Origin: a virus
Virus record (IMG/VR): IMGVR_UViG_3300047678_000811
Span: 1 to 45,039 of that record
DNA length: 45,039 nt
Strand: one strand, 5' to 3'
Within the stretch, counting starts at the first letter, position 1. Every line of letters begins with the position of its first letter. Made by a program: the position numbers and the translations under genes. Positions 18,194 through 25,792 of this stretch are shown one piece after another. The notes below the pieces were generated by a model, which was not told the DNA's origin, did not search any database, and was given only the letters and a program-made list of their open reading frames with translations.

Positions 18194-18197
18194 TGGT

Positions 18198-18647
18198 CTA
18201 GCAGTCCAATCCGGCCCAGGCCGAATAGTTGATGCCAGTGGCGATGGTGCCGGACACGAAGGTGTACATCCGCAGATACGGATACTGCACACCGGCCTGC
18301 ACGTTCATGAACGGCAGTTCGTAGCGCCCGACCACCGAGTCCTGCGCGCTACCCCAGCGGCCGGACGATGCCGCGCCGAGGTCCAGCGCCGCCAGCGTTT
18401 CGATCACCGACGCGAAGGTCGCGGAGGTCGATCCCTGCACCAGCAGACCGAACTTCTCGTTGCCGGTGCCGATTTCGACCGCCGTCACGTCGATCTGCAT
18501 CACCGCCTTGATGAAGGTGTCACCGACCGTGATGATGCGGTTCGACCCCGACACCTGCGCGGCGGCGGACGCGGCGATGAGGCCCGCATCCTTGAACAGC
18601 ATGTTCGCGTCGTAGGTGTAGGTCCGGCGGGAGGCTTGAAAGGGCAT
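18198..18647 (-). CDS. Putative capsid cement protein (Bbp16-like)
   Basis: The 149-residue protein begins with YDANMLFKDAGLIAASAAAQVSG, followed by beta-rich sequence with GTGNEKFGLLVQGS. This resembles the short cement proteins encoded right after the capsid gene in Bordetella phage BPP-1-like phages. The order Bbp19-like, scaffold, capsid, cement supports the call. The family assignment is from pattern memory plus gene order and was not tested by alignment. Confidence 0.55.
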   Translation of the reverse strand: MPFQASRRTYTYDANMLFKDAGLIAASAAAQVSGSNRIITVGDTFIKAVMQIDVTAVEIGTGNEKFGLLVQGSTSATFASVIETLAALDLGAASSGRWGSAQDSVVGRYELPFMNVQAGVQYPYLRMYTFVSGTIATGINYSAWAGLDC

Positions 18648-18674
18648 GTCTGTATTCCTTCTTCCTTCGGCCGG

Positions 18675-19616
18675 TTAGGCCACGATGGCCGCGTCCGCGA
18701 TGTAGCGAAGGCGGGCCAGGTGAAATTCGCTCGGAACCATCAGGCCCACGTTCCAGGTCACGCGGGTGCGCTTGGCCGGGGTGGATTCCAGTTCGCCCAG
18801 ATCGCGCACCGAAATGCCGGGGTTGTTGATGCCGTGAACCGCATCGGCGCCGAAGTTGACCGCATAAATGGAAGTCGCGGTCGCGCCGCCCGATGCCGCC
18901 GCCTCGGTGAAGGGCAGGACTTTGGTGTTCTTGTTCTGCGGATAGCCGACCAGGATCGGGATGCCCTGGAAGCGCGTGACGCGGCGACCCAGTTCGCTGT
19001 CCATGTCGTCCGTCACCATGTTGTTGGTGAGGGTCGGGCTGCGCGCGGCGGCCTGGAAGCGGCGGCGCAGCGCGCGGCTCATGATGAGGTGGGTTGCACC
19101 GTCAACGGTATCGACCAATTCGTCCATCTTGGTCAGCTTCAGGGGTTCACCGCCAGCGGTCGAGCCCGCGTCGATGAGCTGGCCGCCGGTGGCGCGCTTC
19201 TGGAAGCCGTCGAACTGGCGCGGATCGGTGGAATTGTCGCCCTTCAGGATGGCGTCGGTGATGCCGACGCCCAGCGCCTTGGACTTCATGCCGACATGCG
19301 TGCTGCGGACGCCTTCGCCCTGCGTGTCGAGGATGAACATATCCACGTCCAGGTCGCCACCGGCGGCAAACAGCGCCTCGGTCTGCGGGGTCAGCGAACC
19401 ATTGTTGGCGGTGAAGCCTTCGTTCACGCCGCGGAACGCGGTGGTCGGCAGATCGCCTTCCTGCGTGAACTTGACCGCGCCGCCCATGATGCCTTCGAAG
19501 GTCATGGCGGCCAGGATGTCCGACCGCTCGGCGTACATCTGGATGACGGCGGCCTTGACGGTATCGCCTTGCTCGGCGGCGGCCTTCGCGGCTTCGATGA
19601 GGGTCATTGCGGGCAT
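18675..19616 (-). CDS. Major capsid protein
   Basis: The 313-residue protein starts MPAMTLIEAAKAAAEQGD (an in-frame MTL start at 19607 is also possible). It has the layout of HK97-fold capsids of BPP-1/T7-related podoviruses: an N-terminal helical arm, then a beta-rich shell domain with TLTNNMVTDDMDSELG, FQGIPILVGYPQNKN and VTWNVGLMVPSEFHLARLRYI. It directly follows the scaffold gene. Confidence in capsid identity comes from length, position and these segments. Confidence 0.83.
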   Translation of the reverse strand: MPAMTLIEAAKAAAEQGDTVKAAVIQMYAERSDILAAMTFEGIMGGAVKFTQEGDLPTTAFRGVNEGFTANNGSLTPQTEALFAAGGDLDVDMFILDTQGEGVRSTHVGMKSKALGVGITDAILKGDNSTDPRQFDGFQKRATGGQLIDAGSTAGGEPLKLTKMDELVDTVDGATHLIMSRALRRRFQAAARSPTLTNNMVTDDMDSELGRRVTRFQGIPILVGYPQNKNTKVLPFTEAAASGGATATSIYAVNFGADAVHGINNPGISVRDLGELESTPAKRTRVTWNVGLMVPSEFHLARLRYIADAAIVA

Positions 19617-19631
19617 GGCTTCGTTTCCTCG

Positions 19632-20354
19632 CTAGGCGGCGGCGGCTGCGTTGAAGGTGTCCATGGCCTTGTGACCGGGCGTTCCGATCTTGTCGGCCAA
19701 GTTCTTGTTCGGATTTTCTTTGGTGCTGCCCGGCTGGCCGCGCACAACGGTGCCGGACGCCTTGGCGATGATCTTTTCGACGGCTTCGACGCCGACTTTG
19801 AGGTCCAGAAGCGTCGCGTAAACGCTCGCTTCTTCCTTCGACAGGTTCGCGTCGATCCAGGTCTTTGCGGCGGTGCGCCGGGCTTCGGCGTTGGCACCCA
19901 GCGCCGCGGTCTGCTCGGCGGCGAACTTCGCCTGGTTCTCGGTTTCGGCCTTGATCTCCGCCGCCTTCACCTTGGCGTAGGTCGTGACCAGCCCGCCGAG
20001 TTCATCCTGCGTCAGCTTGTTGGTGACGGCGTATTCGCGCACCGCCTGCACCAGCGGGTCATCGGCGCGGGCTTCGAACTTCGTGCCTTCCGGCAACTGA
20101 AAATCGGCAGGCAGTTCGAACTTGTAATCTTCGGGCTTGGCCGGAATCTTGGCCGCGCGCTCATCGGCGGCGGTCTTCAGCGGGCGCAGCGTGTCCAGTT
20201 CGGTGAGCGACGCGGCGAGGTCGATCTTGGGGGCGTTCTTCTCGCCATCCCAAATCGTTTCGGGCAGCCAGTCAGGCCGCGCCACGACGGCGGCGGGATC
20301 GGGCTGATTTCCGCCCGCCGGGTCCTGTTGCTGCTGCTGTGCCGGGTCCGACAT
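19632..20354 (-). CDS. Scaffold protein
   Basis: The 240-residue acidic protein starts MSDPAQQQQQDPAGGN. The Gln/Pro-rich N-terminus is followed by helical, Lys/Glu/Ala-rich sequence (LVTTYAKVKAAEIKAETENQAKF, about 120-142). Composition and position just upstream of the capsid gene are typical of phage scaffolds. The frame is open to 20441, but the Met at 20354 is the natural start. It overlaps the end of the Bbp19-like gene by 83 bp. Confidence 0.75.
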   Translation of the reverse strand: MSDPAQQQQQDPAGGNQPDPAAVVARPDWLPETIWDGEKNAPKIDLAASLTELDTLRPLKTAADERAAKIPAKPEDYKFELPADFQLPEGTKFEARADDPLVQAVREYAVTNKLTQDELGGLVTTYAKVKAAEIKAETENQAKFAAEQTAALGANAEARRTAAKTWIDANLSKEEASVYATLLDLKVGVEAVEKIIAKASGTVVRGQPGSTKENPNKNLADKIGTPGHKAMDTFNAAAAA

Positions 20355-20631
20355 TCTGACTTGCGCTCTCTGTGTGGCGCTGAATTCGCGCCTCAATGAT
20401 CGCGACAAATCTCCGCTGCGCCTCATCCTCCCGCAACGCACCGTCCGAAGCGTTCGGCGCGGTGCGCTTCCAAGTCGTCAAACGGTGCATATTTGCGAGC
20501 GCCATCTGTCCATCCGGCGTGCTGAAAACGCGCGCAAAACACGCGTCAATCCGTTGCTCCTCGATGCTCAATGGATCGGATGCGGTCAGGTCTTCCCAGC
20601 GGTGACCGCGCTGCGGGCGGAGAGGCGTCAT
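20272..20631 (-). CDS. Bbp19-like phage protein
   Basis: The 119-residue protein contains FARVFSTPDGQMALANM (about 33-49) and REDEAQRRFVAIIEARI (about 67-83), the pattern of the Bbp19 family encoded between portal and scaffold in BPP-1-like phages. The role is unknown. The last 35 residues are Arg/Gly-rich and overlap the scaffold gene start in another frame. Its start overlaps the portal stop as ATGA. A copy of the late repeat motif is embedded in the coding sequence at 20432-20443. Confidence 0.6.
   Translation of the reverse strand: MTPLRPQRGHRWEDLTASDPLSIEEQRIDACFARVFSTPDGQMALANMHRLTTWKRTAPNASDGALREDEAQRRFVAIIEARIQRHTESASQNVGPGTAAATGPGGRKSARSRRRRGAA
20432..20443 (-). promoter_or_regulatory. 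Late-module repeat motif, copy 3 (before scaffold/capsid)
   Basis: An exact CGGTGCGTTGCG read leftward lies inside the Bbp19-like coding sequence, 78 bp before the scaffold start. Inside a gene the motif is constrained by codons (Gly-Ala-Leu-Arg), so this copy could be chance. The position ahead of scaffold and capsid matches where strong late promoters sit in T7-like phages. Confidence 0.5.
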
Positions 20632-22199
20632 TGCTGCGCCCTCATCAGCGGCGCGGCTGTGGCGGCAGCCTGCTGCGCCATCGCCGCTTCCTGCATCCCC
20701 TTGATGGTCGCATTGATCTGTTCCTTGGGATGGAGCGTCACACCGGACGCATCGGAGAGCTTGACCATGTTGTGCGCCGTCTCACCGACATCGACAATCT
20801 GCGGAAGTGTTTCCGGCCCGAACAGGTTGCCCAGGCTGGCCAAGACGCGTTCGCACGCAATCGCCTTTTCCTGATTGGCAGCGCGCTTCAGCGGGTTGAT
20901 CGGACGGACGGGGAATTCCTTGCCGCCAACCTTGATGACTTCCTGCAATTCGCCGCGCTTCACCAGCAGCCAGCGGAACCGCATATAGGCTTCGGAGAGA
21001 AATTCCTGCCACAGCGGCGCGGCGGGCGTGCCAAGGCGGCGCTGCTTTTGCAGGGCTTCGTCCATCCACTGGCCCAGCGTCGGCGGGGTCTTGCCCTTTT
21101 GAACCGGGCCGTCCTGATAAAAATGGCGGCGGATGCGCTGCTCCACCATATCGACCGCATAGAGTGCCGCATCCATGCCGTGCCGCGATTCCAGAACGTC
21201 GATTTTCGAACCCGGCAGGCGCGGGATCGCCACGCCGTTCGGGATGCCGCCCTCCAGATTGATGACCTGATCGTCGTCATAGGCCCAAGACGGGTCCACG
21301 TTGCGCGCCAAGCCCTTCAGCTTCAGATAGGCGGTTTCATCATTCTCGCGGAAATCGGCCAGCGTCTTGAGTGCCGGGCCATTGCCCCATGAGAAATTCG
21401 GGTCCGGGTCCCAGCGCGCGACAAGAATGTTTGCCGAACCGACGCCCAACTGCCGGCTACCCTCACAGGCCTCGTTGTCGATCAGTGTGAACTTCACCCA
21501 TGCGACTTCGGCCTTCACCTTGCGGTCGCGGTAGCAGCCCTGCAAAACATTGAATTTCGTGTCGTATTTCTTGCCCGCGATGGCCGCCTTGACCTTGGGC
21601 GGAAGGTCGATGTCCGGGAACAATTCCTCGATATCGCCCGCCGGGAGATTGCGGTCCCAGCCCCGGAAGTCGATTTCACCGGTGGCGCCGCGCAGGATCA
21701 GTAGTTCCCCGATCGGGATGACCTGGCAGCGGAAAGGCTGACCCGCGCCGGGGTCTTCCACCGCCATGCCAACCGCCGAAATTCCCAAATCCTTGAAGCC
21801 CTGCTTTCCGGCCTCATGAAAATTCGATGCCGTGATCGCCGCGAAGGTCGTGTCGGTGTCGATCTTGGCGGCAGCCTTGGCGTCGGTTTCGAACTCCTGC
21901 GGCACCGTGGCGGCGACTTCGACCCCGGCCCAATTGTTGTGTTCCGGGATGAACGTATCGGCCATGTCGGACGCGAAATCGGTCAGCACCTCCTCACCGA
22001 TCGTGCTGAAATTGTCGCTGGTGCCGCTCGGCCGCGTCGTGCTGCTATCGCCCGGCTTGATGCGCTGCGGCAGGCAAAAGCTGTACGCCTCCTGAAAATC
22101 GGATTCGAACATTTGCTTTTCGGTGCGCGCCTTCGCGGCGCGGCGACCGACTTCCGCCTTGATCGTGTCCAGCAATGTCGGCTTGGGCTTCTCGGCCAT
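20628..22199 (-). CDS. Portal protein (head-to-tail connector, T7/BPP-1 type)
   Basis: The 523-residue protein begins with helical sequence MAEKPKPTLLDTIKAEVGRRA and then EKQMFESDFQEAYSFCLPQR, typical of podovirus head-tail connector proteins. Later segments include EHNNWAGVEVAA, the long stem/crown helices (LGQWMDEALQKQRR) and an Ala/Gln-rich end. It forms the dodecameric ring through which DNA is packaged. The start overlaps the upstream small gene as TGATG. Confidence 0.85.
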   Translation of the reverse strand: MAEKPKPTLLDTIKAEVGRRAAKARTEKQMFESDFQEAYSFCLPQRIKPGDSSTTRPSGTSDNFSTIGEEVLTDFASDMADTFIPEHNNWAGVEVAATVPQEFETDAKAAAKIDTDTTFAAITASNFHEAGKQGFKDLGISAVGMAVEDPGAGQPFRCQVIPIGELLILRGATGEIDFRGWDRNLPAGDIEELFPDIDLPPKVKAAIAGKKYDTKFNVLQGCYRDRKVKAEVAWVKFTLIDNEACEGSRQLGVGSANILVARWDPDPNFSWGNGPALKTLADFRENDETAYLKLKGLARNVDPSWAYDDDQVINLEGGIPNGVAIPRLPGSKIDVLESRHGMDAALYAVDMVEQRIRRHFYQDGPVQKGKTPPTLGQWMDEALQKQRRLGTPAAPLWQEFLSEAYMRFRWLLVKRGELQEVIKVGGKEFPVRPINPLKRAANQEKAIACERVLASLGNLFGPETLPQIVDVGETAHNMVKLSDASGVTLHPKEQINATIKGMQEAAMAQQAAATAAPLMRAQQ

Positions 22200-22411
22200 C
22201 AGATCGACCGGATGAAGCCGGAGGTCAGGGACGATCCGCCGGGATTTCCGCCCACCATCCCGAAACGCTGAAGCCGAACCTGCATCCGGCGGCGCAAATC
22301 ATCCTGGATCGTGCTGGTGAGCGCGTTCTCCGATTGCACCTGCTGGCGCTGACGCGCCGCCTTAACCGCCGGGTCTTCCTCCGGGGCTTTCGGGGTGCTG
22401 AATAGGGACAT
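22199..22411 (-). CDS. Small phage protein upstream of portal
   Basis: The 70-residue protein from MSLFSTPKAPEEDPAVKAAR is charged and helical, ending with GGNPGGSSLTSGFIRSI. Short proteins with this MSLF...P...DPAVKAA start are common just upstream of the portal in podoviruses; the function is unknown. A longer frame reaches 22438, but the second Met fits better. The first 50 bp overlap the end of the upstream gene. Confidence 0.65.
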   Translation of the reverse strand: MSLFSTPKAPEEDPAVKAARQRQQVQSENALTSTIQDDLRRRMQVRLQRFGMVGGNPGGSSLTSGFIRSI

Positions 22412-22841
22412 GGCTCTCCTCGACCAGCGGACGGGCACCGTGCCGCACCATCCAGTCGTGCAATCCCTTGGGGGTCATCGCAACGCACCGCAGCCCCAGC
22501 ACATGCTTGATCGCGGGCACGCACCAGAACCCGAACCGCGGCCACCACGAAGCCTTCAGCGCGCCCGGCGCCGGCCAGTTCAAAACCCCGCCCTGCCGCT
22601 GCGCCGTGGTCAGCAGCCGCCCCGCCAGCGCCCCAGGCAGCACCGTGATCTCGGTTTTGAAGAACAGCACGTCATAGCAAAGCCACCGATCCAGCCCGGG
22701 CAGATATCCCAACAGGAACGCGTGCCGGTAATTCTGCGGGCATATCCAATCCCACGGTGCCCGCCGCACCCGATCCGCAAAGCACACTTGCCACACCACA
22801 GGCATGTCGGGTTGCTCCGGCACATCGGGCACGAAGCGCAT
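22362..22841 (-). CDS. Phage protein with Cys-containing terminal domain, function unknown
   Basis: The 159-residue protein is rich in Trp and aromatic residues. Its C-terminal part, FWCVPAIKHVLGLRCVAMTP followed by LHDWMVRHGA, resembles a recurring phage family encoded next to terminase. The conserved Cys-Val-Pro-x-x-Lys core hints at a papain/transglutaminase-like fold, but no clear His-Asp partner was identified. The start overlaps the terminase stop as TGATG, so translation is probably coupled. Confidence 0.6.
   Translation of the reverse strand: MRFVPDVPEQPDMPVVWQVCFADRVRRAPWDWICPQNYRHAFLLGYLPGLDRWLCYDVLFFKTEITVLPGALAGRLLTTAQRQGGVLNWPAPGALKASWWPRFGFWCVPAIKHVLGLRCVAMTPKGLHDWMVRHGARPLVEESHVPIQHPESPGGRPGG
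22479..22490 (-). promoter_or_regulatory. Late-module repeat motif, copy 4 (before portal block)
   Basis: An exact CGGTGCGTTGCG read leftward lies inside the unknown gene after terminase, 68 bp before the small gene that precedes the portal. As in copies 2 and 6, an ACCCC run follows within a few bases. Coding constraint (Leu-Arg-Cys-Val-Ala) is present, so this copy alone would not be convincing. Confidence 0.5.
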
Positions 22842-24427
22842 CAGGCGCGCGCCGCCTGCCGGTGTGGCCGGTACAGCTTCCGGTTCTGCCCCGGCTTGTA
22901 GCCCGTCACCACGCTGACCGGCCGCTTCGGCTCCGACCCCTTCATGAAGGATTTCCCCTCGCCCGCCCCCAGAAACAGGTATTGCGACGCGTCGGCAATG
23001 TCAGCATGGCCGTTCCGCTTATCCGGCTCGCTATCATAGACCTCGCCCGACACGTTCAGCTTGCGGAACCGATACCCGCCTTCGCACGCCGCGATATAGC
23101 GCGTGCAGGTCGGGGAAACCGTGATCCGGTCGAAATCGAACATCGCCTCCACCGTCTCGGTCCGGTGCTTGATCCCGTTCCCGCCCGGTGCCGGGATCAG
23201 CAAAATCCCATGCTTGCGATAGACAAGCTGCGAGGAATTATCGTCCGTCGCGTTCTTCTGGTCATGCGGATCGCGGTAAAACGAAATCCGCACCTGCTCA
23301 ATCGACAGCCCCGAAGGCGCAATGAGCTTCGCCACCCAGCGCCGCACCAAGGGCGCGAACGCATCCGACCCGATGTCCTTGCCCACCAGTTCACCGATCA
23401 GCCGCCACCGCCCGGCGTGAACCTGCCCGGCAATCGCCGCGGGATTGCGCCCCGTCTGGTCCACCCCGACATACAGGTGCAAATTCGGATCGAACGGTAT
23501 CGGCTGCGGCGCCACATGCCGATCCCGCGCAAAGGTCGGCCACACCGGCTTCCCCGCCACCATCGAACCCAGCTTGTTGCAGAAATTCACCCGTATCCAC
23601 GAACGCGTCTTGCCGCCCATGCGCTGCAAATAATACCCGAACCCGTCCGTCAGATTCCGGATGTTCTCCGCCATCGGGTTCGGCTGATACGAAATCTCCT
23701 TCGTCGTCGCATCCCGCACCTCAAGCAAGGCTCCCGGCTGGACGTAATAGTTCCAATCCTCCGGCCGCTTCAGCCCCGCCTGGTCGTCCTCGCTCAAATC
23801 CTCCGGCATGGGCACCTCGCCCATCATGATCGGCAGCCAGTGCGTGTCCGCAGGCGCGTTCGTGTCCATGATCGCCCCAGACCAGCTATGCCCACCATCC
23901 CGCTTCGACGGATACCGACCCGTCCGCCCGATGATGTCGTCAATGATCCCCTTCAAAACCTCCCGCGCCTCGTTTACCCAGACCCCGGTCAACTCCAGCG
24001 ACAGCAGCTTCTTCCGGTCATTCTCATCGTCCAGCGCGACGAAAATCACCTCCATCTCAACCGTCGTCGCCCGCCCACGCGCATCCGGCTCCCCTGGAAC
24101 CCGGATCGTGTGCGTATACGGCCGCGCCTTCACCATCGGCCCGTACACATCCTCCGGGAACCAATCCAGCCACGTCTTGATCGTCGTATCGCGCAATTCC
24201 GAATACGTGTTCCGGACCACCGCCCACCGCGTCTTGCGCTTTCCCTGCGGGTTCGGCCGCTGCCGACACGCGATGTCGTACAGCTTCGATATGCACGCCA
24301 CCGACTTCCCGCTCGCCCACGGCCCCCGCACAATCGTCACAAACGCATAATCGTCCAGAAACGCCTCCAGCGTCGGACCATCAATCGTCAGTTGAAGCTG
24401 CTGCGGCTGGGGAGCGTCGTCTGCCAT
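22841..24427 (-). CDS. terL: Terminase large subunit
   Basis: The 528-residue packaging motor has an ATPase half with Walker A RGPWASGKS (residues 34-42) and a Walker B-like LELTGVWVNEARE. A nuclease half with LYVGVDQTGRNP (RNase H-like acidic residue) starts after about residue 320. It cuts concatemers and pumps DNA into the prohead. The start is ATG 24427; a TTG one codon earlier is less likely. It is preceded by a repeat-rich 0.2-kb segment. Confidence 0.92.
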   Translation of the reverse strand: MADDAPQPQQLQLTIDGPTLEAFLDDYAFVTIVRGPWASGKSVACISKLYDIACRQRPNPQGKRKTRWAVVRNTYSELRDTTIKTWLDWFPEDVYGPMVKARPYTHTIRVPGEPDARGRATTVEMEVIFVALDDENDRKKLLSLELTGVWVNEAREVLKGIIDDIIGRTGRYPSKRDGGHSWSGAIMDTNAPADTHWLPIMMGEVPMPEDLSEDDQAGLKRPEDWNYYVQPGALLEVRDATTKEISYQPNPMAENIRNLTDGFGYYLQRMGGKTRSWIRVNFCNKLGSMVAGKPVWPTFARDRHVAPQPIPFDPNLHLYVGVDQTGRNPAAIAGQVHAGRWRLIGELVGKDIGSDAFAPLVRRWVAKLIAPSGLSIEQVRISFYRDPHDQKNATDDNSSQLVYRKHGILLIPAPGGNGIKHRTETVEAMFDFDRITVSPTCTRYIAACEGGYRFRKLNVSGEVYDSEPDKRNGHADIADASQYLFLGAGEGKSFMKGSEPKRPVSVVTGYKPGQNRKLYRPHRQAARA

Positions 24428-24651
24428 CAACGCATTTCCGAAACCGAAAAATTTCCGGACAAAATTTCCGAAACGAAAAATCGGGAACGGCTAGAGGGGC
24501 GCACCCCAGTCAGTCGTCGCGATTGCGTTTTTGCCCCCCCGGTGCCACGCTCAGGCCGCACGCGATCCCAGGCGCATCGAGCGCCAGTTGCCTGATAATT
24601 GTTTATTATGGGAAATCGTGTTTCCTGATATATCAATGACTTAGCCCTCAT
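24427..24651 (-). CDS. Doubtful small ORF between terminase subunits
   Basis: The 74-residue ORF starts in an ATGA overlap with the TerS stop and ends in a TGATG overlap with the TerL start, so it would be translationally coupled at both ends. The underlying DNA is AT-rich at one end and carries direct and inverted repeats, and the protein has no recognised features (it ends FFVSEILSGNFSVSEMR). It may be a real linker gene or only a reading frame through a regulatory or packaging site. Confidence 0.3.
   Translation of the reverse strand: MRAKSLIYQETRFPIINNYQATGARCAWDRVRPERGTGGAKTQSRRLTGVRPSSRSRFFVSEILSGNFSVSEMR
24434..24481. repeat. Direct repeat cluster before terL
   Basis: ATTTCCG occurs three times (24434, 24451 and 24464). 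The outer copies extend to near-identical 18-bp blocks, ATTTCCGAAACcGAAAAA and ATTTCCGAAACGAAAAAT, differing by one inserted base. The block sits immediately upstream of terL. Iterated sites in this position can be terminase small-subunit recognition (pac/cos-like) sites; that role is inferred. Confidence 0.5.
24595..24635. repeat. AT-rich inverted repeats at the terS 3' end
   Basis: Three short inverted repeats follow each other: ATAAT/ATTAT (24595-24609), GGAAA/TTTCC (24611-24625) and the palindrome TGATATATCA (24626-24635). The segment is much more AT-rich than the surrounding genome. It may be a protein-binding or regulatory region for terL expression or for packaging initiation. Confidence 0.5.
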
Positions 24652-25211
24652 TTGCGCTTTCGAGCGCCACGATTGGGCTGCTCAACACAAGATGTGGTGG
24701 TCGCTGGTGCCTGCGCCTCCGGGTGTGCAGCAGGCTTGCCTATCGCATTGATTGGCCTTGCGTTTTCGACCTGGTGCGCGGTGGTGTCGATGACATCTCC
24801 GTGCGGTTGCCAGTTGCCGCGGTTGATGGTCAGGCCGGGGATAACGTGTTGATGCACATGCATATTCTCGGTGCGCTGGATAGGCGCAATGCTCTCAAGA
24901 CCGGCGAGCCATGTGTTTGCCTGCAGCTTCACGTGCTCGGATTCAGCCTCATCGGCCAGTTTTGCAGCGCGCGCGATGGTTCGGGACGCCTCGCTCTCAC
25001 GCAACACCTGCATCAGGTGGTTGCGGAAGGACTTACACTCCGGTCGTTCGAGGGCGCGATAAAGCCAATCGTCAGTAATTCCGCAGGCTTTAGCGGCCTC
25101 GGCTCGGCTCCGACCTTCATCGACCATGAGGCGGATTGCGGCGCGTACTGGACCGGATATGCGGGCCTTGCGCGGGCTTGTGGTGGTTATGGCGAGCGCA
25201 GCGGATGACAT
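24648..25211 (-). CDS. terS: Terminase small subunit
   Basis: The 187-residue protein has an N-terminal helix-turn-helix region (RAAIRLMVDEGRSRAEAAKACGITDDWLYRAL, about residues 21-52) followed by a helical oligomerisation segment and a polar tail. TerS proteins bind the packaging site and regulate TerL. The assignment rests on HTH type, size and position upstream of TerL. The start at 25211 leaves a 29-bp leader after the nearest copy of the late repeat motif. Confidence 0.72.
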   Translation of the reverse strand: MSSAALAITTTSPRKARISGPVRAAIRLMVDEGRSRAEAAKACGITDDWLYRALERPECKSFRNHLMQVLRESEASRTIARAAKLADEAESEHVKLQANTWLAGLESIAPIQRTENMHVHQHVIPGLTINRGNWQPHGDVIDTTAHQVENARPINAIGKPAAHPEAQAPATTTSCVEQPNRGARKRK

Positions 25212-25240
25212 GCGGTGAGGATGGGCTGTCGGTCGCTGGT

Positions 25241-25252
25241 GGCAACGCACCG
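25241..25252 (-). promoter_or_regulatory. Late-module repeat motif, copy 5 (before terS)
   Basis: CGGTGCGTTGCC read leftward matches 11 of 12 bases of the motif and lies 29 bp before the terS start in non-coding DNA. Together with copy 6, 68 bp further upstream, it forms a tandem pair at the head of the whole late operon. This copy is free of coding constraint. Confidence 0.6.
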
Positions 25253-25308
25253 CGCTCTATCTGGATACAGTGGGGGATGCGCGCGAGGGTACGCGGTGGC
25301 GGGGTTGT

Positions 25309-25320
25309 CGCAACGCACCG
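25309..25320 (-). promoter_or_regulatory. Late-module repeat motif, copy 6 (head of late operon)
   Basis: An exact CGGTGCGTTGCG followed leftward by ACAACCCCGCC sits in non-coding DNA 97 bp before terS. It is the rightmost copy; none was seen in the early regions or the host flank. Position and orientation suit the principal late promoter or activator site. Confidence 0.62.
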
Positions 25321-25792
25321 GGCGATGTGCGGAAATGCCCTGTAATTGCTGGGTTATTCGTGCGTTTGATGTGTCGAAAGGGGCTTGACAGGAATTGGCA
25401 TGGTAATTGCCTTGATGCAGAAAGGGCGCGGCCCGTGAAGACCCCGCCCTACTGCCTGCACCTACATGCAACGCCGGGACTCGACACCCCTAGCCTTGCC
25501 AGCCTTTCGCAGACACTCGCTGCGCGGCCCAGCAACGCTCATACGCGACACAACCATCGCTGCAATGCCTGCCCTTCCGGACCGGGCCATACCACTCCGC
25601 GCTACTACGCGCTGTGACATGCCGTACCCAGCCTGCCTGACCCCGCATCGCTGGGCCGTGCAACAACAAGACTTACCTAGCCAGATATTCCCAACCTAGC
25701 GCGGACACTCCGCGACTAGACGTGCAATGCCTGCTTATCCCGGACGAGCCGAACAAAGCCGGGCCGTGCGGCGACACGCCTTGCCAAATACC
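25321..25792. other. Gene-poor spacer between early and late leftward operons
   Basis: No convincing gene was found on either strand; open frames lack RBS and recognisable features. The segment contains a near-perfect hairpin at 25696-25719 and two related stretches, TGCAATGCCTGC followed shortly by CGGAC (near 25562 and 25726). It may hold the terminator of the early operon, a regulatory RNA or late-gene control sites. Confidence 0.5.
25696..25719. terminator. Hairpin, possible early-operon terminator
   Basis: CTAGCGCGGA (25696-25705), loop CAC and TCCGCGACTAG form a ten-pair stem with one bulged A. It lies 74 bp downstream (leftward) of the last early gene. There is no T-run, so intrinsic termination is uncertain; an anti-termination or processing site would look the same. 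Confidence 0.4.

Noticed and set aside
17652-20399. 915-codon open frame on the + strand opposite the capsid region
   Set aside because: It is antisense to well-supported head genes; in high-GC DNA the complementary frame is often open. The product is low-complexity His/Arg/Gly sequence with no domain.
22757-24595. 612-codon open frame on the + strand opposite terL
   Set aside because: It is a mirror of the terminase codons, very rich in Arg, Pro and His, and has no recognisable domain or ribosome site.
25270-25699. Two + strand frames in the spacer (25270-25617 and 25466-25699)
   Set aside because: No ribosome site, no domain and unusual composition; the region is better described as non-coding.
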